The notes under the pieces were generated by a model that saw only the letters and a list, made by a program, of their open reading frames with translations, ran no database searches and had not been told where the DNA came from. This document shows positions 43,329 to 51,974 of a DNA stretch of 64,000 nucleotides, piece by piece. The stretch comes from Armatimonadota bacterium (GTDB lineage: Bacteria; Armatimonadota; Fimbriimonadia; Fimbriimonadales; Fimbriimonadaceae), in the NCBI GenBank assembly GCA_016125185.1, contig WGMG01000002.1:434001-498000 (forward strand). The letters are read 5' to 3'. Position 1 is the first letter of the stretch, and each line of letters starts with the position of its first letter. The position numbers and the translations under genes are program-made.

Positions 43329-43438
43329 AACAGGCTTCAGGCTTCAGCAACAAAACTCTGATCACAGTTTACAGCTCTCGGTTCGCGGTTCTCGGCTAGA
43401 AGCTGGTGGCTAGAAGCTAAAAGCTCGCAGCTAAATCC
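43329..43438. repeat. heptamer-period repeat region, locus 4
   Basis: The gap between the pump gene and araD is largely built of 7-bp units: CAGGCTT twice and CAGCAAC (43331-43351), then CTCTCGG, TTCGCGG, TTCTCGG, CTAGAAG, CTGGTGG, CTAGAAG, CTAAAAG, CTCGCAG and CTAAATC in register to the araD stop. Units vary but the period holds. Confidence 0.8.
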
Positions 43439-44086
43439 TCACTGCCCATACGTCGTGTGATACCGATTCCACCACTTGTCCACTTCCGCCTGATCGATCG
43501 GCACCACCGACCCGATCTGCATCCCCAAGTGGACCGTCTTCGCCACATCCTCGACCATGATCGCCGCCTTCAGCGCTCCCGAAACCGACGTCCCCCACGC
43601 AAACACGCCGTGGTTGCCAAGCAAAATCGCCGGGCCGCGCCCGCGATACTTCAAAATCCCTTCGCCGATATGATCGCCTTCGTTGTCGATATACGGCGCG
43701 CACGGAATCTCGCCGCCAAATTCGTCCGAAATCGCCGTTAGACAACAAGGAATCGACTTATGCACCGCCGCAAACGCCGTCGCATAGTTGCTATGGGTGT
43801 GCACCACCGACCGCAATTCCGGCATGTTCCGATACAGGAACAGGTGATGCGGCAGGTCCACGCTCGGCTTCGCCTGGCCCGGCGCAACCTCGCCCGTCGC
43901 CAAGTCCACCGCCACCAGATTCTCCGGTGTGATCCGCTCGTAATCCATTCCGCTCGGCTTGATCACGACCTTTCCCGACACCGGGTCGTAGCCGCTCACA
44001 TTACCCGAGTGCATCGTCACCAGACCCGCCTTCGGCAACATCTGGTTGCCCCAGCACACCTGCTCGCGAAGCAGATGAAGGCTCAA
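43439..44086 (-). CDS. araD: L-ribulose-5-phosphate 4-epimerase
   Basis: A 215-residue class II aldolase-family enzyme. TMHSGNVSGYD and IKPSGMDYE bind the phosphate, VVHTHSNYATAFA (His96, His98) and a later GNHG supply zinc ligands, and AISDEFGGEIP completes the pattern. It converts L-ribulose-5-phosphate to D-xylulose-5-phosphate, the last step of bacterial arabinose use. It overlaps araB by 4 nt (ATGA) and is the last gene of the operon. Distinction from fuculose-phosphate aldolase rests on the adjacent ribulokinase. Confidence 0.93.
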   Translation of the reverse strand: MSLHLLREQVCWGNQMLPKAGLVTMHSGNVSGYDPVSGKVVIKPSGMDYERITPENLVAVDLATGEVAPGQAKPSVDLPHHLFLYRNMPELRSVVHTHSNYATAFAAVHKSIPCCLTAISDEFGGEIPCAPYIDNEGDHIGEGILKYRGRGPAILLGNHGVFAWGTSVSGALKAAIMVEDVAKTVHLGMQIGSVVPIDQAEVDKWWNRYHTTYGQ

Positions 44087-45729
44087 CCAACCACCTCTCG
44101 GCGAATTTCCAACAGGTCCTTCATCACTCGGCTGAGGTCAGCCGTATGGCCGGCCACCCCAAACGAGTCGTGTAACAGCGAATAAAGCTCGTAGAGCCGG
44201 TTGTACACCGCTACGCCATCGGTCCTCGGCTGGTACACAACGTCCTTATAGCCGGTCATCACCTCTGCTGCCTCCAGCACCGAGCCGTGAACGCCCGCCG
44301 CAACCGACGCCATCACCGCCGAGCCTAAAGCACACGTCTGCGCCGACCGGCTAATCCGAATCGGTCGCCCCAGCACGTCGGAGTAGATCTGCATCGTCAG
44401 CGGGCTCTTCTCGCCAATCCCGCCGCACACCACGACCTCTTTCACCGCCACGCCATACTCCTCGATCCGCTCGATGATCTTCCGCGAACCGTACGCCGTC
44501 GCCTCGATCAGCGCTCGATAAATCTCTCCCGCCGTCGTATGCAGAGTCTGACCCACGATCACCCCCGTCAAAAGCGGGTCAACCAGAATCGTACGGTTGC
44601 CGTTATTCCAGTCCAGCGCCAACAGACCAGACTCGCCCGGCTTCAAGTCGTCCGCCTCGTCGGTCAAGCTATCATGTGAGCCGTTCCCGAGGTGCTCCAC
44701 GCACCAATTGAACAGGTCACCGACCGCCGATTGCCCGGCCTCGATGCCCATAAAGCCCGGCACCACCGAGCCCGGCACGATGCCGCAGACGCCCGGAATG
44801 TCCGGCGTATCCGAGCCGCCGATCATGATGTCGCATGTGCTCGTGCCCATGATCTTCACGATCGTGCCCTCGCGGATGCCGCTTCCCACCGCGCCGAGGT
44901 GCGCATCGAACGCCCCCACCGCGACCGGAATCCCCGCCGGCAAGCCCGTCGCCTGCGCATGTTCGTCCAAAAGCTGTCCGGCCACCTGGTCGGCCGTCAA
45001 AGTCGTCTCATAAAGTCGGTCGCGCAAAGATGCCAAGTCCGGGTCGAGTTGGCTCAAAAACTCCTTCGAAGGCAGTCCGCCCCACTCCGTGTGGTACATC
45101 GCCTTGTGCCCCGCCGCACAGATACCTCGCGGAACATCCGATGGCTTCGACTTGCCAACCAGCCACGCTGGTACATAGTCCTGAAGCTCGACCCACGAAT
45201 GCGCCGCCGCAAAAACGTCCGGCGCAACCCGCTTACAGCGCAGAATCTTCGACCAGAACCACTCCGAAGAGTACGTCCCGCCGCATTTCTTCAAGTACGG
45301 AAAGCTCTGCGCCTTCTGGGTAATCTCCGCCGCTTCTGCGTAGCCGGTGTGGTCCTTCCACAGCCAAGCCATCGCGTGCAGATTGCCCTTAAACTCCGGC
45401 TTCAGAGCCAGCGCGACGCCGTCCGCATCGACCGGGATCGGGGTTGAGCCCGTCGTATCCACGCCAATTCCCACGATCTGCGAAACGTCGAAACCAGCCG
45501 TCTTCTTCGCGTCCGCGATCGCCCCCTTCACCGACTCCACGAACCCCTTCAGGTAGTCCGCCGGGTTCTGCCGCGCAAGGTGCACGTCGTGATGGTCCTC
45601 GTGCACGCCCGCGTCGCCGGTCTCGTAGTTCCAAACGCTCGTGCCGATCTCCGCGCCGTTCGACGTATCAACCACCAGCGCCCGGACCGAGTTGGTGCCG
45701 TAGTCCACGCCAAGCGTGTACTTAGCCAT
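44083..45729 (-). CDS. araB: ribulokinase
   Basis: A 548-residue FGGY-family kinase. The N-terminus (KYTLGVDYGTNSVRALVVDT) is the ATPase phosphate-1 motif. GIGVDTTGSTPIPVD and VGAFDAHLGAVGSGI are typical of AraB, and KEVVVCGGIGEKSPL, then QIYSDVLGRPI, form the C-terminal FGGY signature. It phosphorylates L-ribulose with ATP. It overlaps the isomerase by 8 nt and araD by 4 nt. Length and motifs are complete. Confidence 0.95.
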   Translation of the reverse strand: MAKYTLGVDYGTNSVRALVVDTSNGAEIGTSVWNYETGDAGVHEDHHDVHLARQNPADYLKGFVESVKGAIADAKKTAGFDVSQIVGIGVDTTGSTPIPVDADGVALALKPEFKGNLHAMAWLWKDHTGYAEAAEITQKAQSFPYLKKCGGTYSSEWFWSKILRCKRVAPDVFAAAHSWVELQDYVPAWLVGKSKPSDVPRGICAAGHKAMYHTEWGGLPSKEFLSQLDPDLASLRDRLYETTLTADQVAGQLLDEHAQATGLPAGIPVAVGAFDAHLGAVGSGIREGTIVKIMGTSTCDIMIGGSDTPDIPGVCGIVPGSVVPGFMGIEAGQSAVGDLFNWCVEHLGNGSHDSLTDEADDLKPGESGLLALDWNNGNRTILVDPLLTGVIVGQTLHTTAGEIYRALIEATAYGSRKIIERIEEYGVAVKEVVVCGGIGEKSPLTMQIYSDVLGRPIRISRSAQTCALGSAVMASVAAGVHGSVLEAAEVMTGYKDVVYQPRTDGVAVYNRLYELYSLLHDSFGVAGHTADLSRVMKDLLEIRREVVG

Positions 45730-47128
45730 GGTGGTAAACGCTCCAACCGAGGTAGTTGCTCATGGCCTCTTCGACCGAGTCGGCAACTTCGCTGAGGTTG
45801 AACGCAACGTGGTGCTCAAAACCGTTGTTGCAGATGAACTTGAGAAGGTCCTGCATCTCTGGAATCTCGACCACGCCAAATCCGCCAAACGTATTCAAAA
45901 CGTCGTTGGTCAGTTGTCCCTGACCGACGTAAGCCTGAACCTCGCCGTAAACGTCGTCTGTCGAGACGCGGCAGTACGTGAATGCGCCCGTCTTCATCCG
46001 GCCCACAATCGTGCCGAACGTATTGTCCTTGCCGACCGTACCCGCGATGATCTCCTGGTAATCCATCTTCTGCTCGGCAAACACCGAGTTCGGCAGGTTC
46101 GAGCAGTGGAACACCACCGCCTTGTTCGGGTCGCCGCCGTAGTTATTGTTCCAGTCCAAAAGCGCCGAAGGCGTTCCCGAGGCCAACTGCATCGCGTACA
46201 TCGAAACCGTGCCCGCCACGTCCGTCTCGCAGGCGCTAGCCCGAAGCGTGTCCGACATCATCGACATCAGCGTGCAAGGCACCACACCGTAAAACTCTTC
46301 CAGCGATGTCCAGCACTGGATCGCCGTCGCGTCGATCGCGTTATCCTTGGCCCAGGTGTCAATGGCCGCACCCAGTCGCGCCATCTTGTCCAGCGCCTCG
46401 GTCGGAATGCCCTCCGTCTTCGTATAGGCATGGATCGCCGCCAGTTTGTCCTTGACGGTAGGGTCAGCCGAAGTCAGCCGGTTCGCCCACCCCAACACTT
46501 CCGAAAGGTCGAGTGTCGCAACCGAAATGCCCGCGTTTTCGAACAGCTTCTCGCTATACCGAACCGTGTTGAACGCCCCCGGCCGCGCGCCGATTGCGCC
46601 GATGCGGCAGTTGCGCAGACCCTTCACCACGCGGCACACCGCGCCGAAGTTCTGCAGGTCCTTCTTAAAGGAATCGTTGGTCGGATCGACCGTGTGGAGC
46701 GTCGTCAAACTGTACTTAAAGCCGTACTGCCGCAGGTTGTTACAGCACGACATTTTGCCGCAGAAGCTGTCGCGTCGGTCTGCGATCGTCATGCGCTTCG
46801 CATCGTCGCCAAAGGCGTGAACGAGAATCGGAACGTTCAAACCCGCGAACTTCAGCGCGTTCACGATGCCGGTCTCTTCCCCAAAGTTGGGAAGCGTAAT
46901 CAGAATGCCGTCGATCTGATCGCGATGTTGCTTGAACAAATCCGCACACGCTCGCGAGTCGGCAATGGATTCCACCGTACCAAACTGTCGAGCCGACTCG
47001 GGCAGGATCACGACGTCGAATCCCTGCTCCTCCAGAACTTGAAGAATCACCTTGCGTCCCGCTTCGCAAAGGTGGGTCGGGAAGAAACCGCGGTTTCCAA
47101 TGATGACGCCTAGAGTTACTTTTTTCAT
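45722..47128 (-). CDS. L-fucose/L-arabinose isomerase family protein
   Basis: A 468-residue product of the fucose/arabinose isomerase superfamily. It has an N-terminal Rossmann-like part (LGVIIGNRGFFPTHLCEAGR, ILITLPNFGEETGI), GAIGARPGAFNTVRYSEKLFE in the middle, and IQCWTSLEEFYGVVPCTLMS, in which a Glu would bind the metal, further on. It is not the classical AraA sequence. Located between an arabinofuranosidase and araB, it very probably converts L-arabinose to L-ribulose in place of AraA (inference from context). The 4-nt and 8-nt overlaps with its neighbours show tight coupling. Confidence 0.87.
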   Translation of the reverse strand: MKKVTLGVIIGNRGFFPTHLCEAGRKVILQVLEEQGFDVVILPESARQFGTVESIADSRACADLFKQHRDQIDGILITLPNFGEETGIVNALKFAGLNVPILVHAFGDDAKRMTIADRRDSFCGKMSCCNNLRQYGFKYSLTTLHTVDPTNDSFKKDLQNFGAVCRVVKGLRNCRIGAIGARPGAFNTVRYSEKLFENAGISVATLDLSEVLGWANRLTSADPTVKDKLAAIHAYTKTEGIPTEALDKMARLGAAIDTWAKDNAIDATAIQCWTSLEEFYGVVPCTLMSMMSDTLRASACETDVAGTVSMYAMQLASGTPSALLDWNNNYGGDPNKAVVFHCSNLPNSVFAEQKMDYQEIIAGTVGKDNTFGTIVGRMKTGAFTYCRVSTDDVYGEVQAYVGQGQLTNDVLNTFGGFGVVEIPEMQDLLKFICNNGFEHHVAFNLSEVADSVEEAMSNYLGWSVYHHG

Positions 47129-48633
47129 CGTGCGTTTTTGTCCAGTCTTGAGATTTTAGATGATGGGAAGCGTCGCTTCCAGGTGTGGCGGCAAAAAGGT
47201 CGGTGCTGAGTGCCAACAGAGCACGGCGGCAGAACCACCCGCACCACGTCTCCGTCCACCGTACCCAGCAGGGTTTCCAGACGAACTGGTTTCTCGGTCA
47301 CCGAATTCTGGGCATTAGGTCGGTCCGCCGCAAGAACCTGCCCCATGCAGTAAGGAGCCGGGATTTCGACTTCGATCGTTTCCGTCATGTGTCGATTAAC
47401 CAGCGTGATCATCGCCATCGTCGCCGTCGCGCTGATCGCTGGCGTGCCGTTCGGCAACATCGGACCGCCTTCCACTTCCACTCGGTAGGCATCCCCGCCA
47501 ATATGGCCCTGATTGAGCGAAAGCACGTGGTATGTCGGCGTCAGCCACATCGCCTCGCCGTCCGTCATGAGCGGCGCATGAAGCACATTCACGATCTGCG
47601 CGAGGTTCGCCATCGAAAGCGAAGAGCTTTGTCGATGGAACACTTCAAACCCGATCGCCGTCGCCACCGCGTCGCGCATCGTGCACGGCTGGGTGTAGTC
47701 GTTCGACTCCGTCGCCGAGCCACCCGGACCCCAGTTGCGAGCCTCCGAATGCCATACACCCCACTCATCCAGCGCAATCCCGACGTGCCGACGTCCGCCC
47801 GACGCCTCGTCCAAGAACTGCCGAGTCTCGATGATAAAGTCCTCCGTCTTGTCCGCCTCGTCGAGGAGAGCGTAATACTCGTCCTCAGAAAAGTCGGTCC
47901 CGTGCCCGCCGTTGATCCAGTACCGGTGGATCGAATAGTGGTCGACGAAGCCCAAATGGTTTCGGAGCTTATCGATGCACTGTCGATTCCAGTCCGTGTC
48001 GTGCCCACAGCACACCATCTCGATGGTCGGATCGACATGCTGGGCCATCAGCGAGTAGCGGCGATACTCCAGGGCATAGCTCTCCGCATCGTAGTTGCCG
48101 CCGCATCCCCAGTTCTCGTTGCCGATGCCCCACAGCTTCACGCCGTACGGCTCGTCTTGGCCGTTGGCTCGTCTCTGCTGGGCCAAAGCCGTCGGCAAAG
48201 CCGTATTGCAGTACTCGATCCAATGGCAAAGCTCCTCGGGCGAGCCCGAGCCCATGTTCCCTGCCAAATACGGTTCTGCGCCGATCAGCGCGCACAAAGT
48301 CAGGAACTCGTCCGTCCCCAACTCGTTGGTGTCCAAAACCTGAAGCCCGCACGACATTCCCAGCCGAATCGGACGATCGGCCCCAATCCCGTCCTTCCAG
48401 TGGTAGTGGTCGGCATAACAACCGCCCGGCCAACGGAGCATCGGCGTCGGCATATCCCGCAGCGCCTTTACCACATCTTTCCGAAAGCCCTCGATGTTAG
48501 GAATCGACGAGTTCTTGCCCACGAACAAACCGTCGTAGCAGCACCGCCCCAGGTGCTCGGCAAAATGACCATAGAGCCGAGGAGAAATTCGGCCATGGAT
48601 TTCGTCTTGGAGGACGCGAAGGCGAGCAGTCAT
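47125..48633 (-). CDS. GH51 alpha-L-arabinofuranosidase (first copy)
   Basis: ATG at 48633 gives 502 residues; a TTG 39 nt upstream is less likely. ISPRLYGHFAEHLGR, LRWPGGCYADHYHW and then WGIGNENWGCGG (acid/base Glu173) and IALDEWGVW (nucleophile Glu290) are hallmarks of GH51. It has a (beta/alpha)8 barrel and a C-terminal beta domain. There is no signal peptide, so it acts on imported arabino-oligosaccharides. It starts the isomerase-araB-araD operon and overlaps the isomerase by 4 nt. A perfect hairpin lies just upstream. The symbol abfA is often used for such genes but not assigned here. Confidence 0.94.
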   Translation of the reverse strand: MTARLRVLQDEIHGRISPRLYGHFAEHLGRCCYDGLFVGKNSSIPNIEGFRKDVVKALRDMPTPMLRWPGGCYADHYHWKDGIGADRPIRLGMSCGLQVLDTNELGTDEFLTLCALIGAEPYLAGNMGSGSPEELCHWIEYCNTALPTALAQQRRANGQDEPYGVKLWGIGNENWGCGGNYDAESYALEYRRYSLMAQHVDPTIEMVCCGHDTDWNRQCIDKLRNHLGFVDHYSIHRYWINGGHGTDFSEDEYYALLDEADKTEDFIIETRQFLDEASGGRRHVGIALDEWGVWHSEARNWGPGGSATESNDYTQPCTMRDAVATAIGFEVFHRQSSSLSMANLAQIVNVLHAPLMTDGEAMWLTPTYHVLSLNQGHIGGDAYRVEVEGGPMLPNGTPAISATATMAMITLVNRHMTETIEVEIPAPYCMGQVLAADRPNAQNSVTEKPVRLETLLGTVDGDVVRVVLPPCSVGTQHRPFCRHTWKRRFPSSKISRLDKNAR

Positions 48634-48643
48634 AACAATAGAA

Positions 48644-48668
48644 TGTCCGCCGAGAGACTCGGCGGACA
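48644..48668. terminator. 11-bp perfect hairpin between lipoprotein gene and GH51
   Basis: TGTCCGCCGAG (48644-48654), loop AGA, CTCGGCGGACA (48658-48668). On the minus strand ATTCTATTGTT follows, a weak U-rich tail. It may terminate the lipoprotein transcript or protect the 5' end of the arabinose operon mRNA. Confidence 0.55.
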
Positions 48669-48684
48669 ACAAAAAATCATTAAG

Positions 48685-48891
48685 TTATTGACCGTTGGAT
48701 GCTCCGGGCATCGCGTTTCGGTTCATCGGCATATTGCCGGCTTGCTGGCCCATCTGCTGATTGCGGGCCTTTCGCGCACCTTCGAGCTTCTGCTCGTCGC
48801 TGAGTCCGCCTGGGTTCGGGTCGCAACCCGCCAAGACGATGGCCGCAAAGGTAACGGCGAGGAGGAACCAAGATTTCTTATCGAGTTTCAT
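48685..48891 (-). CDS. small lipoprotein
   Basis: A 68-residue product starting MKLDKKSWFLLAVTFAAIVL with lipobox LAGC. The mature part is short, polar and Gln/Asn/Met-rich (GGLSDEQKLEGARKARNQQM). ATG 48891 is preferred because the longer frame places 13 residues before the signal peptide. It lies between the prepilin and the arabinose operon on the same strand. Function unknown. Confidence 0.7.
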   Translation of the reverse strand: MKLDKKSWFLLAVTFAAIVLAGCDPNPGGLSDEQKLEGARKARNQQMGQQAGNMPMNRNAMPGASNGQ

Positions 48892-48972
48892 ATTTTCTGA
48901 TTGCTTGAATCGGTAAACGAGGCCTCCCACGGTTGCGAGAGGCCTCGTCGGCGTTGTCAGGAGGACAGTTCG

Positions 48973-49776
48973 TTAGATCTGGCTAACGTCGACGGTACCC
49001 CACGTATCCCAGTAGTTCGGGTTCACCAACGGATCGGTCATGCCGGTCGTGTTGGGAACGTCGCCGCATCCCGGATAGTGGCAGTGCACCGTACCGTAAA
49101 TGCCGTAGTTTCGGTATTTGATCCCCGTTCGAACCATGTATTTAGCATGGCCGTCGCACCAAGCATAGTTGCCACCCTTGCCGAACGTTGCGCCGACCCA
49201 ACTGATGTCGATGCCGTTCGCGATGTAAGGCTGCCCCAGCGGATAAAGCGGCGTCGGCTGGACGATCGCTTCGCGGGTCGTGGTGTTCTTGCTCTGCAGG
49301 TAGATCGTGTTGGCTGCGTCCGAGAACGACGTCATGCTGATGCCCAGCACCGCGCCGTTGGCCGCATAGCTTCCGTTTCCGGCGCCCGCCTTATCGCGGT
49401 AGCCGTAGTTGGGGTCTGGGTCGCGCGGTGCGCCCGGGCTGACGTAGAGCTGGAGGTTCTTAACGTACGGATACGTCTCTCGGCCCCAGTTCGGATATTC
49501 GGTCGGGTCCATAAAGCCCAGATCCTTGCCCGAACCGGCAAACCAATAAATCCAGCCATTGGGGTCGAGTCCCTGTCGCACGCTCATGTCGTCGTTGTCC
49601 GTGGCGTACATGATGAAGCTCAGGCCGTGCTGCTTAAGGTTGGAAAGGCAGGAGGCTTTTTTAGCGGCAACCTTGGCTTGAGCAAAGACGGGGAAGAGAA
49701 TCGCGGCTAAAATTGCAATAATCGCAATGACCACGAGAAGTTCGATGAGTGTAAAGGCTCGTCTTCGAGTTTTCAT
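48973..49776 (-). CDS. type IV pilin-like/prepilin protein, DUF1559 (H-X9-DG) type
   Basis: ATG at 49776 follows GGAG by 5 nt and gives 267 residues; the longer frame is rejected. A short basic leader (MKTRRRA) precedes the prepilin cleavage site and the hydrophobic helix [20 protein letters not shown], then [13 protein letters not shown] and CLSNLKQ. The C-terminus has [11 protein letters not shown]. This type is abundant in Planctomycetota and Armatimonadota, where many paralogues occur, and these proteins are probably pseudopilins or surface proteins. No pilus assembly genes are near. It is divergent from the GH27 gene and beside sugar genes, as is common for these proteins. Confidence 0.9.
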   Translation of the reverse strand: MKTRRRAFTLIELLVVIAIIAILAAILFPVFAQAKVAAKKASCLSNLKQHGLSFIMYATDNDDMSVRQGLDPNGWIYWFAGSGKDLGFMDPTEYPNWGRETYPYVKNLQLYVSPGAPRDPDPNYGYRDKAGAGNGSYAANGAVLGISMTSFSDAANTIYLQSKNTTTREAIVQPTPLYPLGQPYIANGIDISWVGATFGKGGNYAWCDGHAKYMVRTGIKYRNYGIYGTVHCHYPGCGDVPNTTGMTDPLVNPNYWDTWGTVDVSQI

Positions 49777-49959
49777 GATTTCTCCTTCAAACGGTGAAGT
49801 GATGATGGCACTCTGCCATTGGGCAGACAAAGCTTCGTTGCAGAGTTGGAACCATTATATGATATGGTTATTCAAAAGTGGGAATATATTTGCACTTTTT
49901 TTCGAGACCATTCGAAATTTCGGATATAGGTACCCTATTCGAACTCAGAGTTTCCAAAG
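49777..49959. promoter_or_regulatory. divergent promoter region, prepilin / GH27
   Basis: AT-rich DNA with three inverted repeats: CTGCC-ATTG-GGCAG (49813-49826), the near-palindrome ACCATTATATGATATGGT (49851-49868) and ATAGG-TAC-CCTAT (49926-49938). One or more may be operators for the GH27 gene. No known consensus is matched. Confidence 0.4.
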
Positions 49960-51750
49960 ATGATCCTCCCTACCTTTGCTTTCCTAGCCTGCACCGCGTG
50001 CCAAAACGTGCCAAATTTTCTGAAATGGGCTCCCAAGCCCCCCATGGGCTGGAATAGCTGGGACTGCTACGGAACGTCCATCACTGAAGAACAGTTCCGC
50101 GCCAATGTCGAGGTCATGGCCGAAAAGCTGAAGCCCCACGGCTGGCAATACGCCGTCGTCGATATCCAATGGTACGAACCCAACGCCAAGGGCTTCGACT
50201 ACAACCCCAAAGCCGTCCTCACCCTCGATGCCAACGGCCGCCTCCTGCCCGCGCCCAATCGCTTCCCTTCTGCCGCCGAAGGCCAAGGCTTCAAGCCCCT
50301 CGCCGACTGGGTCCACCGCCAGGGTCTCAAATTCGGTATCCATCTGATGCGCGGCATTCCCCGCCAAGCCGTCGAGAAAGACCTCCCGATCCTCGGCACC
50401 AAATTCAAAGCTTCCGAGATAGCCGACAAGGAACACGTCTGCCCCTGGAACCCCGACATGTACGGCGTCGACATGAGCAAGCCCGGCGCACAGGCGTACT
50501 ACAACAGCGTCTTCGATCTCATCGCCTCGTGGGGCGTGGACTTCGTGAAGGTCGACGACCTCAGCCGCCCCTACCTCCAAAACATCCCCGAGGTCGAAGC
50601 CATTCGCAAGGCGATCGACCAGACCCACCGCAAAATCGTCCTCAGTCTCTCGCCGGGCGAGACCGATATCCAAGGTGCCCAGCATGTCATCACCCACGCC
50701 AACATGTGGCGCATCAGCGACGACTTTTGGGATAGCTGGCCAGCCCTTCTCGAACAGTTCGATCGCCTCGTCAAGTGGAACCAGTATCGCGGCCCCGGCC
50801 ACTACCCGGACGCCGACATGCTTCCCCTCGGCAGCCTGCAACTCGATACTCGGAAAACCAATTTCACCAAGGACGAGCAATACACTCTGATGACCCTTTG
50901 GGCCATCGCCAAGTCGCCCCTGATGCTCGGTGCGAACATGACCAAGCTCGATCCGTTCACCGAGTCCCTGCTGACCAATGACGCCGTCCTCGATGTCAAC
51001 CAAAACAGCATCGACAACCATCCGTTCTACTCCCAAGACAAAATCGTCGCTTGGACCGCTATCGACCCAAAAACCAAGGATCATTTCGTCGCTATCTTCA
51101 ACGCTCAAGACCGCTTTGACCCCGCCCGCGGCGAGCTCATTTCCGAAGGTCCGGTCATCAATCGCCAGACCCCTGGCCAAGGTGCAAAAGTCCTCGCGAA
51201 CCTCGAAGGCTTCTCTGCTATGGCCCTCGTCTTCACCGATGGCGGCGATGGCAACCGATGGGACCATGGCGTCTGGGTCGATCCAGTGGTCGACCTTGGT
51301 GAGAACATCCAACTTCACCTCGCCAAGACCAAGTGGGACACCGCCCAAGTCGGCTACGGTCAGATATCGACCACGGCCGCCGTCGGCGAAAAGCCGCTCG
51401 CCGTCGCTGGCAATCCAGTCACCGAAGGCATCTTCGCCCACGCGCCCTCCATCGTCACCTTCGACCTTCCCAAGGACGCCGAAACCTTCTCTGCCTTCGC
51501 CGCCCTCAACGATACGGCCATGCCGGAAAAAGAAGGCGGAACGATCCAACCGCTGGTCTTCGGGTTCAAGAAAGGTGGTCCCCACGAGCGCGACTCCTAC
51601 GACATGAACTTTGACCTCAGCGCGGTGGGCGGCGCAGTCGGCAAAAAAGTCACCGATCTCTGGACTGGCAAAACCTGGACTCTGACCACTAAAACCACCC
51701 ACCTCGATATCCCTTGGCACGGTTGCGTCCTCCTGCGAATATCAAAATGA
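49960..51750 (+). CDS. GH27 glycosidase with inserted NPCBM-like domain
   Basis: A 596-residue product. PPMGWNSWDCYG, then GWQYAVVDIQWYEP, DFVKVDD (nucleophile Asp199) and WRISDDFWD (acid/base probably Asp255) are the GH27 barrel motifs. The C-terminal beta domain (ending TDLWTGKTWTLTTK, then HGCVLLRIS) is interrupted at about 440-560 by a segment resembling NPCBM carbohydrate-binding domains (GYGQISTTAAVGEKPLAV, then EGIFAHAPS). A short hydrophobic N-terminus (MILPTFAFLACTAC) could be a signal or lipoprotein sequence. GH27 includes alpha-galactosidases and beta-L-arabinopyranosidases; the latter would fit this arabinan locus, but specificity cannot be read from sequence. Confidence 0.9.
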   Translation: MILPTFAFLACTACQNVPNFLKWAPKPPMGWNSWDCYGTSITEEQFRANVEVMAEKLKPHGWQYAVVDIQWYEPNAKGFDYNPKAVLTLDANGRLLPAPNRFPSAAEGQGFKPLADWVHRQGLKFGIHLMRGIPRQAVEKDLPILGTKFKASEIADKEHVCPWNPDMYGVDMSKPGAQAYYNSVFDLIASWGVDFVKVDDLSRPYLQNIPEVEAIRKAIDQTHRKIVLSLSPGETDIQGAQHVITHANMWRISDDFWDSWPALLEQFDRLVKWNQYRGPGHYPDADMLPLGSLQLDTRKTNFTKDEQYTLMTLWAIAKSPLMLGANMTKLDPFTESLLTNDAVLDVNQNSIDNHPFYSQDKIVAWTAIDPKTKDHFVAIFNAQDRFDPARGELISEGPVINRQTPGQGAKVLANLEGFSAMALVFTDGGDGNRWDHGVWVDPVVDLGENIQLHLAKTKWDTAQVGYGQISTTAAVGEKPLAVAGNPVTEGIFAHAPSIVTFDLPKDAETFSAFAALNDTAMPEKEGGTIQPLVFGFKKGGPHERDSYDMNFDLSAVGGAVGKKVTDLWTGKTWTLTTKTTHLDIPWHGCVLLRISK

Positions 51751-51821
51751 AGGAGAATGCCGTCGAAGCCAATCGACGCATCGTACGTTGGACTCAAGAA
51801 ATCGCGGATAGGCCCCGTTTT

Positions 51822-51940
51822 TCTCTCCTCCTAGGAGAGGACCCTCCCGTGACGTCAGAGGCTTGTCGTTAGACCCGTCGAGCATCGCAAAGGGAATGAA
51901 GCGAAGCTGAATCGGGGGGAAGAGGTGAGGTCGAGAATGC
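51822..51940. repeat. dispersed repeat C, copy 2
   Basis: TCTCTCCTCCTAGGAGAGG (51822-51840) then, after a longer insert, GAAGAGGTGAGGTCGAGAAT (51920-51939). The same two blocks flank a shorter insert at 19487-19549. It fills most of the 224-bp gap between two plus-strand genes. Confidence 0.65.
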
Positions 51941-51974
51941 CCACCGACCTTAATCCGCAATCTCCTTTCTCAGA

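Noticed and set aside
45716-47113. A 465-residue plus-strand frame over the isomerase
   Set aside because: Antisense to a conserved enzyme gene; Arg/His/Val-rich with no domain.
49984-51720. A 578-residue minus-strand frame over the GH27 gene
   Set aside because: The plus-strand frame carries all GH27 motifs; the antisense frame is a composition artefact.
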